From Candidatus Dormiibacterota bacterium (GTDB taxonomy: Bacteria > Vulcanimicrobiota > Vulcanimicrobiia > Vulcanimicrobiales > Vulcanimicrobiaceae): a stretch of DNA of 64,000 bases. Below are positions 49,328 through 57,232 of this stretch, in pieces. A program made the translations under genes and the position numbers. The notes beneath the pieces are model-generated. The model did not search any database, was not told the origin of the DNA, and worked only from the letters and a program-made list of their open reading frames with translations. Within the stretch, counting starts at the first letter, position 1, and each line of letters opens with the position of its first letter. The stretch is taken from contig DATKRS010000004.1 of the NCBI GenBank assembly GCA_035532035.1, positions 124,001 to 188,000 of the forward strand, given 5' to 3'.

Positions 49328-51076
49328 CTATCCTCGAGACGAGACGACGGCCCGCAACTCCTCGATAAAGGAGGGAACCGAGAGCGTGCGCTTCTCTTCG
49401 ACGCTCCGCTCGTTCACATTCAGGGTTCGCTCCTCGACCTCTTGCCGTCCAACGACGAGGATGTACGGAACTTTCTGCGTCTTCCAGTGACGTATCTTAT
49501 ACCCGAGCTTTTCGTTGCTGTCGTCGACGTCCACGCGAAATCCCGCTCCGCGGAACTCGGCAGCCGCCTCGTGAGCGTAGGGCAACTGTTGCTCGGCAAT
49601 GGGAACGACGACAGCTTGCACGGGGGCAAGCCAAGCGGGGAAAGCGCCGCCGAAATGCTCGACGAGGATTCCGAAAAAGCGCTCCATCGATCCGGCGAGG
49701 GCGCGATGAATCATTACCGGCCGGTGCTCCCGTCCGTCGCTTCCTCGATAGGACAAGTCGAAACGCTCCGGCAGCATGAAATCGACCTGCACTGTGCCGA
49801 GCTGCCAACTGCGCCCGATGGCATCACGCACGTTGATGTCGAGCTTCGGCCCGTAGAACGCACCGGCGCCGGCGTCGACGCCGTACGAGAGCTTCGCACG
49901 ATCCAGAGCGGAACGGATCGCGGTCTCGGCGACGTCGTCGGTCGCGCCGCGCTGCAACGGCTCGCGCGTCGAGAGAACGCATGAGAAGTCCTCGAACTTG
50001 AACGCGCTCATGAGCCGCAGCGCCTCTTCGACGGTTTGCTCGAACTCGCGCTGTAGCTGTTCGGGCGTGCAAAAGAGATGCGCGTCGTCTTGGGTGAAGC
50101 CACGAACGCGCGTCAAGCCGTGAAGCACGCCGGAGCGCTCGAAGCGGTAGACGGTTCCGAACTCGGAGTATCGGAGGGGAAGATCGCGATAACTGCGCAG
50201 CCGGCCCTTATAGATGAGGATGTGACCCGGGCAGTTCATCGGCTTGAGGCGAAAGCGCTGTTCCTCGACTTCGAGCGGGCCGAACATGTTCGCTGCGTAG
50301 TTTTCGAGATGACCGGAGATTTCGTAGAGGCGTTCGCTCACGACGTGCGGCGTTATGACCGGCGCGTATCCGCGCTCGCGCAGCCCTTCGCGGATGAACC
50401 CCTCGACGATCTCGCGCACGACGGCGCCCTTGGGATGCCAAAAGACGAGCCCGCCGCCGGCCTCTTCCTCAATAGAGAAGAGATCGAGCTCGGTGCCGAG
50501 CTTGCGATGATCGCGACGCTGCGCCTCGTCTAGCTGATGCAGATACGCGTCCAGCTCGCGCTCGTCGTGCCAGGCCGTGCCGTAGATGCGCTGCAGCACC
50601 GCATTGCGCTCGTCGCCGCGCCAATAGGCGCCGGCTACGCTCTGGAGCTTGAACGCGCGAATCTCGCCCGTGCGCTTCGCATGCCCGCCGCGACAGAGAT
50701 CGGTGAAGTCACCGATAGTGTAGAGCGTGATCGGCTCGCCGTTGGGAATCTGCTGCGCGATCTCGATCTTGTATGGATTGTTGGGGAACGCCGCGATCGC
50801 GTCCTCGCGAGAGACTTCTCGCCCGACCATTGGATAGTCGGCGGCGACGATTTCGTGCATGCGCTCCTCGAGCCGGGCGAGATCTTCGGGCGCGAACGGC
50901 GTCGCGCGGTCGAAATCGTAGTAGAAGCCGTTTTCGATCGCGGGGCCGATCGTCGGCTTGGCGTCGGGAAAGAGATCCTGCACGGCATACGCGAGCACGT
51001 GCGCGGCCGTGTGGCGCAGTTCGGGAAGCGGCGTTTCGGACATGAGCGCCGAGCTTTCGGCGCTCACCTGCAGCAT
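49328..51076 (-). CDS. thrS: Threonine-tRNA ligase lacking the TGS domain
   Basis: Charges tRNA-Thr and edits mischarged Ser. Editing domain with HTAAHVL (HxxxH) and DLCRGGHAKRTGEI; catalytic class II core with MNCPGHILIYKG (zinc Cys), VLHGLTRVRGFTQDDAHLFC (motif 2) and anticodon domain ending VEEKRTLSVPSFIEEL. 582 residues: the N-terminal TGS (ubiquitin-like) domain of the usual 640-residue protein is absent. ATG 51076 used; ATG 51043 (MSETPLPELRHTAAH) also possible. Divergent from pstS. Confidence 0.94.
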   Translation of the reverse strand: MLQVSAESSALMSETPLPELRHTAAHVLAYAVQDLFPDAKPTIGPAIENGFYYDFDRATPFAPEDLARLEERMHEIVAADYPMVGREVSREDAIAAFPNNPYKIEIAQQIPNGEPITLYTIGDFTDLCRGGHAKRTGEIRAFKLQSVAGAYWRGDERNAVLQRIYGTAWHDERELDAYLHQLDEAQRRDHRKLGTELDLFSIEEEAGGGLVFWHPKGAVVREIVEGFIREGLRERGYAPVITPHVVSERLYEISGHLENYAANMFGPLEVEEQRFRLKPMNCPGHILIYKGRLRSYRDLPLRYSEFGTVYRFERSGVLHGLTRVRGFTQDDAHLFCTPEQLQREFEQTVEEALRLMSAFKFEDFSCVLSTREPLQRGATDDVAETAIRSALDRAKLSYGVDAGAGAFYGPKLDINVRDAIGRSWQLGTVQVDFMLPERFDLSYRGSDGREHRPVMIHRALAGSMERFFGILVEHFGGAFPAWLAPVQAVVVPIAEQQLPYAHEAAAEFRGAGFRVDVDDSNEKLGYKIRHWKTQKVPYILVVGRQEVEERTLNVNERSVEEKRTLSVPSFIEELRAVVSSRG

Positions 51077-51186
51077 GGCCTCTAAGCGAGCGACCGCATC
51101 GTGAAGAGCTTCGCCGGCTGGAGAAGTAAACGGGCGCGCGATGCGGCAGCGACAGGGCTACGAGCGTATAGAGCGTAGCAGAGGGG

Positions 51187-52245
51187 ATGCTTGCTCGGCG
51201 ATTTGCTGTCGCGCTCGGCCTTTCGGTTGCCCTCGCATCGTGCTCGCCGGCGGCCGGCACGGTACGTCTGCTCGAGACCGGATCCACGCTGATCTATCCG
51301 CTGATGAACCTCTGGGTCGCCGCGTATCAAGGGGAGCACGTCGACGTCGAGATCACGACGCAGAGCACGGGAAGCGGTACCGGGATCTCGCAAGCGATCG
51401 CCGGCGTCGCACAGATCGGCGCGTCGGACGCGTACATGCCGGATGCGGCGATGCGCGAACATCCGATGCTCAACGTTCCGCTTGCGATCAGCGCGCAAGT
51501 CATCGCCTACAATCTCCCCGGCCTGGGCGGCGTGCATCTTCATCTCTCAGGACCGCTGCTCGCCGCAATCTATGGCGGCCGGCTCGCGTATTGGGACGAC
51601 CAACGCATTCTCGCCGAGAACGCAGCATTACGCGGCAGACTGCCGCACCGCGCGATCGTGCCGATCCGCCGGTCGGACGGCTCCGGCGACACGTTCATCT
51701 TCACGCAGTATCTCTCGGAGACCACGCCGTCGTGGCGTAGCGGTCCGGGGTTCGGAACGACCGTGAGCTGGCCGGCGAGCGGCACTGTCGGAGCGAACGG
51801 AAATCCCGGCGTCCTTCAAACGTGCGAAGACGCCCCGTACTCCATCGCGTACGTCGGCATCAGCTTCATGGATCAGGTCAACGGCGCGCACCTAGGATAT
51901 GCGGCACTGCGCAACCGCGCAGGCGCGTACGTGCTTCCAACGACGCCGGCAATCGCTGCGGCGGCGGCGGCGCTCGTCTCCAGGACCCCGCGCGACGAGC
52001 GCATCTCGCTCATCGACGCGCCCGGTGCCGGTTCGTATCCGATCATCAACTACGAGTACGCGATCGTGAACCCGCACCAGCCCACGCTGCAGATCGAACG
52101 CGCGTTGGCCGGCTTTCTGGAGTGGACGCTCTCGACGCGCGGGGGGCAGCGCCCCGTCTTCCTCAATGCCGTGCACTTCATTGCGCTTCCGCCGGTGGTC
52201 GCGCGGTTGAGCCGCGATCAAGTAGCGCGGATAACATCTCCTTAA
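51187..52245 (+). CDS. pstS: Phosphate-binding lipoprotein
   Basis: Periplasmic phosphate receptor of the Pst ABC importer. Lipobox LASCS with lipid Cys at about residue 19; ligand site blocks ETGSTLIYPLMNLW, STGSGTGISQAIAG and RRSDGSGDTFIFTQYLS. 352 residues. AGAGGGG sits directly before ATG, close spacing. First of pstS-pstC-pstA and a porin. No Pho box was recognised upstream. Confidence 0.94.
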   Translation: MLARRFAVALGLSVALASCSPAAGTVRLLETGSTLIYPLMNLWVAAYQGEHVDVEITTQSTGSGTGISQAIAGVAQIGASDAYMPDAAMREHPMLNVPLAISAQVIAYNLPGLGGVHLHLSGPLLAAIYGGRLAYWDDQRILAENAALRGRLPHRAIVPIRRSDGSGDTFIFTQYLSETTPSWRSGPGFGTTVSWPASGTVGANGNPGVLQTCEDAPYSIAYVGISFMDQVNGAHLGYAALRNRAGAYVLPTTPAIAAAAAALVSRTPRDERISLIDAPGAGSYPIINYEYAIVNPHQPTLQIERALAGFLEWTLSTRGGQRPVFLNAVHFIALPPVVARLSRDQVARITSP

Positions 52246-52280
52246 GGCGTCCCTAAACCTTGCGTTAGGCTGGACCATGC

Positions 52281-53294
52281 ATGATGTGCCGGGGGTCTAG
52301 CGAAAGGGCTTCGCCGAGAATGGCAGTCCGACAAGGCGAGCTCCGGCCCGCCGTCATGCAGCGGGTCCGCACGCAGCCGCTCCTGCGGTATGCGACCGGA
52401 GCGTTCGCATTGACGAGCTTCGGGATCATCTTCCTGATGCTGCTCTTTCTGCTCGCGTACGCGTTTCCGGCGATCCGCTTCAACGGTACGGCGTTCTTCA
52501 CGTCTCCGATTTGGAACATCGGCAACCAATATGGCTCGGCAACCGTTACGCGCGCCGGTTTCACCGCTCAGGCCGGTGCCTCGTTCGGTTCTCTCGTCTT
52601 CGTCTCCGGCACGCTCCTCTCGTCGTTCCTCGCGATGATCGCCGCCGTTCCGTTATCGCTGCTGGTGGCGCTGGCCATCGTTTATCGCGTGCCGGCCAGT
52701 CTCAAGCCGCTCGCCAACGCCGTAGTCGAGCTGATGGCGGGAGTACCATCGGTCATCTACGGGCTTTGGGGGATGATCGTGTTGGTGCCGTTCATCGGAA
52801 ACCGGCTTTCGCCAACGGGAAGCGGAGACGGATTGCTCGCGGCGACGTTGATCCTGGCGCTGATGGTCGTGCCCATCATGGTGGCGACCACGCGCGACGT
52901 GGTTCAGGCGCAGCAGGCGTCGATTTACGAAGCGAGCATGGCGCTGGGCAGCACGTCGTGGCAGGCGGTGACGCGCGCCGTGCTGCCGAGCGTGCGCAGC
53001 GGCATTGCCGGATCCGTGCTGCTCGCCTTCGGGCGCGCCCTCGGCGAGACGATGGCAGTACTCATGGTGTGCGGCGCCGCGATCAACACGCTGCCGCACG
53101 GCATCTTTTCGCCGATCAACACCATCGCCGCAGTGATCGTCTCGCAGCTCGAGTCGGCGCTCACCGATGCGAGCGGCATGGCGCAGCGCTCGCTCGGAGA
53201 GCTCGCGCTCGCGCTCTTCGTCATCACGCTGATCGTAAACGCCGTTGCGCGAATCGTCTTGCACGGCGGCGACCGGTCGGGAGCGATCGGATGA
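52281..53294 (+). CDS. pstC: Phosphate ABC permease PstC
   Basis: A 337-residue inner-membrane permease with six segments and the ABC loop EASMALGSTSWQAVTRAVLP (coupling helix facing the ATPase), GVPSVIYGLWGM and GRALGETMAVLMVCG. ATG 52281 used; ATG 52320 (MAVRQGELRP) is a good alternative, with 13 fewer residues. Stop overlaps pstA by 4 nt. Confidence 0.93.
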   Translation: MMCRGSSERASPRMAVRQGELRPAVMQRVRTQPLLRYATGAFALTSFGIIFLMLLFLLAYAFPAIRFNGTAFFTSPIWNIGNQYGSATVTRAGFTAQAGASFGSLVFVSGTLLSSFLAMIAAVPLSLLVALAIVYRVPASLKPLANAVVELMAGVPSVIYGLWGMIVLVPFIGNRLSPTGSGDGLLAATLILALMVVPIMVATTRDVVQAQQASIYEASMALGSTSWQAVTRAVLPSVRSGIAGSVLLAFGRALGETMAVLMVCGAAINTLPHGIFSPINTIAAVIVSQLESALTDASGMAQRSLGELALALFVITLIVNAVARIVLHGGDRSGAIG

Positions 53295-54142
53295 CGGTTC
53301 GAGCGTTCGCGCGCCTGACATCGCACTTCTGGTGGGCGCTCAGCATCGCCGCTCTCGGTCTCATCATTGCGATTCTGCTCTCGATCTTCGCGTTCGTCAT
53401 CGTCCGCGGTGCACCCGCGCTACGCCCCGCGCTCTTCACGACGGTTACGTCCGGCGTGGCCGGCGGTTTGGCGAATGCGATTGCGGGGACGTTGTTGCTC
53501 GTCTCGATCGGCCTCGTCATCGCGGGAGTCGTCGGCGTCGGAACGGCATTGTGGGTCGTCGAATACGCGCCGCAGTGGGCGGCGCGCGCGGTGCGTTACA
53601 TGATCGACGTGCTTGCCGGCGTTCCCTCGATCGTCGTGGGCTACTTTCTCTACGTCGCGCTCGTCGAAGGTCTGGGGTGGGGTTTCTCACTCGTTGCCGG
53701 GGCGCTCTCGCTCGCGATCTTCGTTCTCCCCTACGTCGAGCGTTCGGCCGACATCGCGCTGACGAACGTTCCGCGAGAGCTGCGTGAGGCGTCGGTGGCG
53801 ATGGGAGCGCGGCAAGGCGTCACGATGCTTTCGATCGATCTGCCGTATGCAATGCCGGGGATCCTCACGGGGTTGCTCGTCGCGATCGGCATCGGCTTGG
53901 GGGAGACCGCGCCGCTCATCTACACGGCCGGCTGGTCGAACTATCTGCCGACGCTCGCACCGACGCATTCGCCGGTCGGGTATCTCACGTACGTGGTGTG
54001 GACGTACATCAGCCAGCCGTTTGCGGCGTCGCACGCGCTGGCCTACGCTGCAGCCACCCTTTTGATGGTATTCGTCTTCGCGACCAACTTGATCGCTCGC
54101 AGCTTTGTGGAGTATCGTTTCAGCGGGCGGCACAGTCATTGA
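53291..54142 (+). CDS. pstA: Phosphate ABC permease PstA
   Basis: A 283-residue permease partner of PstC: LAGVPSIVVGYFLYV, coupling loop EASVAMGARQGVTMLSIDLP and IGIGLGETAPLIYTA. Six membrane segments. Start ATG 53291 with 4-nt overlap; its stop overlaps the porin start (TTGA). The ATPase gene pstB, which normally follows, is not present in this window. Confidence 0.93.
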   Translation: MTVRAFARLTSHFWWALSIAALGLIIAILLSIFAFVIVRGAPALRPALFTTVTSGVAGGLANAIAGTLLLVSIGLVIAGVVGVGTALWVVEYAPQWAARAVRYMIDVLAGVPSIVVGYFLYVALVEGLGWGFSLVAGALSLAIFVLPYVERSADIALTNVPRELREASVAMGARQGVTMLSIDLPYAMPGILTGLLVAIGIGLGETAPLIYTAGWSNYLPTLAPTHSPVGYLTYVVWTYISQPFAASHALAYAAATLLMVFVFATNLIARSFVEYRFSGRHSH

Positions 54143-55659
54143 TCCCGGCATTTGCCGTGTTTGCCGCCGTCGCGACCGTGGCTCCCGTCGCGCGCGCGAA
54201 TCCGGCGCCGAGGCCGACGCCGAATCCGTTTGTTTTCAACGGATACGTTCGCGCATACGAGTTCGCGCGGCAGAACGCAAGCAACGACTCCGGGGCCGTC
54301 AACCAGGCCTCGTTCGAATCCGCGCTGAGCGCGCACGCTGCGTACGATTTCGCCGGCGGACTTACGATCGGCGCGAGCTATCTGTTCGCCGATCCTCTGG
54401 GCACGTGCGATATCGTCACCGATCACGAGGCAGGCTCGCCGTGCATCATGCAGCGACCCCCGAACACGATCCCGGACGACACGCTCCCCGGCTATCAGCT
54501 CGGCACGCTGTACGAGGCCTACGCCCAGTACGTGCGCCGCGGGTTCTTCGTTCGCGCCGGCAACCAAGTCATCAACACGCCGTGGGCCAACGCGGCTGAC
54601 TCCCGCGCGAAACCCGAGGCATTTCAGGGTGCGGATCTTTCGTACGCCTCGGGCCCTTGGCTGCTCGAAGGCATGGATATGTTGCGGTTCCAGAGCCGCA
54701 CGTCGTCGTTCTTCACGAGAACGACGCTGCTGACGAGCTATCCGCCGACGGGAAACTCTGGGCTTGCCGGCAACTTCACGCCACCCGGAAACATCAGGTT
54801 TGCATCGACCGATCCCTTCGGAGCGATCGAGACGGGCGGCTTCGCCTTCGGACGCATTGCGTACGCGGCGCATCGGCTTTCTGGTGACGTCGACTACTAT
54901 GCAATCCAGGACATCGCCGACATGCTCTGGATCGACGGCAAGTACGCATGGGCCGCCCGCTTCGATCCCTTCGTTGCGGTACAGATCGGCAGCGAACACA
55001 ATGCGGGCCGATCGGTTATCGGAAAGATCGACAGCCAGATCTACGGTCTGCAGGCCGGTTTGAACGTCACGCCCTCCGTGCAGATCGTTGCCGGCTATGA
55101 TGCGATGCCGTGGCACGACGATCTCGTCACGCTTCCGTCCGGCGTCACCTGCAGCAGCTCCACGCATCTGCTCCACATCCCGACGCCGGCCGGCGGCTAT
55201 TACACGTTCCCGTACTTCATCCCGAACAACGCGCCGCAATGCGTCCCCGGAAGCGCGAAAGGAACGGCGCAGATCCTGTACGGCGGCTGGGCGAGCCCGT
55301 ACACGGATAGTTACGTCTCCGATCCAATGTTCACCACCGAGATGACGCAAAGCGTCGCTGACCGGCACGTTGCCGGAATCTCGCTCAAGGAAGCCGTGGT
55401 TTTTACCTCGGCGGACCGCCGGTTCGTCGGCCAGCTGAGCCACGCGCAGTACGACGCCGGCAACATCGGCGGCAACGAAACGTCGTACGAGAACGACGCC
55501 GACGCGATGTACTTCGTGAATCGCGTGGTTCCGGGGCAGCGTTATCGCGGACTCCTGTTGCGCTATCGGTACGGGGAGCGCTTCTTCAGCGAAACGCGGA
55601 TCTACGGCGGCATACCGCTCTTTAAATACAGCCGCGCGCAAGTGGAGTACGATTTCTAG
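54139..55659 (+). CDS. Outer-membrane porin-like protein linked to Pst
   Basis: A 506-residue protein with a signal peptide (FAVFAAVATVAPVARANP) and then alternating beta strands with aromatic girdles (VFNGYVRAYEFARQ, GLTIGASYLFADPL, LDYYAIQDI-like), ending in a strand with terminal Phe (RAQVEYDF), the mark of a beta-barrel that is inserted by the Bam complex. It resembles OprD-type barrels in length and style. TTG start overlaps pstA by 4 nt, so it probably lets phosphate or phosphate esters across the outer membrane; this is inference from position. Supports a diderm cell. Confidence 0.75.
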   Translation: MIPAFAVFAAVATVAPVARANPAPRPTPNPFVFNGYVRAYEFARQNASNDSGAVNQASFESALSAHAAYDFAGGLTIGASYLFADPLGTCDIVTDHEAGSPCIMQRPPNTIPDDTLPGYQLGTLYEAYAQYVRRGFFVRAGNQVINTPWANAADSRAKPEAFQGADLSYASGPWLLEGMDMLRFQSRTSSFFTRTTLLTSYPPTGNSGLAGNFTPPGNIRFASTDPFGAIETGGFAFGRIAYAAHRLSGDVDYYAIQDIADMLWIDGKYAWAARFDPFVAVQIGSEHNAGRSVIGKIDSQIYGLQAGLNVTPSVQIVAGYDAMPWHDDLVTLPSGVTCSSSTHLLHIPTPAGGYYTFPYFIPNNAPQCVPGSAKGTAQILYGGWASPYTDSYVSDPMFTTEMTQSVADRHVAGISLKEAVVFTSADRRFVGQLSHAQYDAGNIGGNETSYENDADAMYFVNRVVPGQRYRGLLLRYRYGERFFSETRIYGGIPLFKYSRAQVEYDF

Positions 55660-55723
55660 ACGGTTGACAGCCGTACCGGAGGAGCGGTGGAGGGTGCCGG
55701 CCGTGGCGCAGGGAAGCGTTTGC

Positions 55724-57232
55724 ATGACAGCCGTGCTCGACGTTTTCATCAGTTATGCGCATGAAGATAACGACTACCCGCGTTACGGACAGCGCGGCTG
55801 GGTCGAATACTTCTATGAGGCGTTGAAGGCTCGGCTCAACGGGATTCGCCGCGAGGAGATCGCGATTTGGCGGGATCAGAGCGAGGCCCGCATCACCGGC
55901 GGCACGGTGCTGACGCCGACGATCAAAGAGAAGCTTTCGGACTGCGCGGTTCTCGTAGTCGTCGTCTCGCCTGCGTACCTTTCGTCGAAGTGGTGCGCCG
56001 ACGAGCTCGGCTTCTTCCGCGATGCGGCCGGAAAGCGCGGAGGCCTCTGCGTTACGACCAAGTCGGGCAGCCTCTCACGCGTTCTGAAAGTTCTCAAGCT
56101 GCCCGTGGAGCTCGGTGGTTTTCGTACCGGCCTCGTTGAGGTCGACGACGCCGTCGGTTATCCACTCTACCAGCGGACGGCTGAGGGCCGGCCCTGCATT
56201 CCGCCGATCGAGCTCGACCCGCCGTACGGCGAAAACATCGGAACCGACTTCGGGCGCGCCGTGAACTCGCTCGCGTACGACATCGACGCGATCCTTCAAG
56301 GGATGTCTTCGCAGACGGCCGCCTCCGCAAGCGGCCGCAGCGGCAACGGCGCGCGCATCTATCTCGCGGAGACCAGCTCGGACATGGCCGATTACCGCGA
56401 GCGCATGCGGCAGGAGCTGGAGCAGTTCGGCTTCACGATCGCTCCCGCCGCCCAACAGTTTCCCGGTCCTAACTATGCGGAGATTGTGAAGAGCGGCCTC
56501 ACGGGCGCCCGTCTCTCCGTCCATCTCGTCGGAGAATCGTACGGTCTCATTCCAGAACGCGCGGATCAATCGATCGTCGAGCTCCAGTACCGCGTTGCCG
56601 GAAACGAGGCCGCCGCAAGGCCCGAGTTTTCACGCATGGTATGGATGCCGCCGGGCGTTACTGCTTCCGAGGAGCGGCAGCGCGGATTCATCGCCACGTT
56701 GCAGGACGATCCGCATCTCGTAGTGGCGCCATTCGAGGATTTTAAGACGCTCGTGCACGATGCGCTCAAGCCGAAGGTCGAGCCGTCACACGCTCCGGCG
56801 CACGGCGACGGCATGCCCAAGAGCGTCTACCTGATCTTCGACGCTCCAGACCAGGTGCGCGCAAAGTCAGTCGACGATTGGCTCTTCGATCGTGGCTTCG
56901 AGGTCCTCAAACGCTCGGCGGAAACGAAATCACGCAAGCAGCTTGCGTTGCACAAAGAGTTCTTGAGAGCCAGCGACGGCGTCTTGATCTACTATGGACA
57001 GGCGACCGACGAGTGGCTTCAAATGAATCTGATCGAGCTGCGAAAGGTCTTTGCGACCGAGAGCCGCCGAAGACCGCCATGCGGCGTCGTTCTCGGCGAT
57101 CCAAAGCGTCCCGACAAAGAGGGGTTCCGGAGCAATCTCGTTCACGTCATCCCTGGGTTCGGCGGATTCTCGCCCGATCGGCTGGAGGAGTTCGTGCACG
57201 ATCTCGAGGGCACGCAGCCCGCGTCGGCATGA
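55724..57232 (+). CDS. TIR protein with DUF4062-like and second TIR-like domain
   Basis: A 502-residue multi-domain signalling protein. Residues 5-130: TIR domain, DVFISYAHEDNDYPR, IWRDQSEARITGG and SPAYLSSKWCADELGFF with the putative catalytic Glu94 for NAD cleavage. Residues 209-350: DUF4062-like domain, ARIYLAETSSDMADYRERMR and SVHLVGESYGLIP. Residues 364-500: a third alpha/beta domain (KSVYLIFDAPDQ, ASDGVLIYYGQATDEWLQMN) of a kind seen with TIR/STAND systems. ATG 55724 chosen; TTG 55664 would duplicate the MTAV start. Stop overlaps the STAND gene by 4 nt, so they are made together. NADase activity is expected from the Glu but not proven. Confidence 0.82.
   Translation: MTAVLDVFISYAHEDNDYPRYGQRGWVEYFYEALKARLNGIRREEIAIWRDQSEARITGGTVLTPTIKEKLSDCAVLVVVVSPAYLSSKWCADELGFFRDAAGKRGGLCVTTKSGSLSRVLKVLKLPVELGGFRTGLVEVDDAVGYPLYQRTAEGRPCIPPIELDPPYGENIGTDFGRAVNSLAYDIDAILQGMSSQTAASASGRSGNGARIYLAETSSDMADYRERMRQELEQFGFTIAPAAQQFPGPNYAEIVKSGLTGARLSVHLVGESYGLIPERADQSIVELQYRVAGNEAAARPEFSRMVWMPPGVTASEERQRGFIATLQDDPHLVVAPFEDFKTLVHDALKPKVEPSHAPAHGDGMPKSVYLIFDAPDQVRAKSVDDWLFDRGFEVLKRSAETKSRKQLALHKEFLRASDGVLIYYGQATDEWLQMNLIELRKVFATESRRRPPCGVVLGDPKRPDKEGFRSNLVHVIPGFGGFSPDRLEEFVHDLEGTQPASA

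Noticed and set aside
55664-55720. TTGACA after the porin, first read as a promoter and as a start of the TIR gene
   Set aside because: No -10 box follows at 16-18 nt, and the TTG start would only add an unconserved stretch before a second MTAV at ATG 55724.
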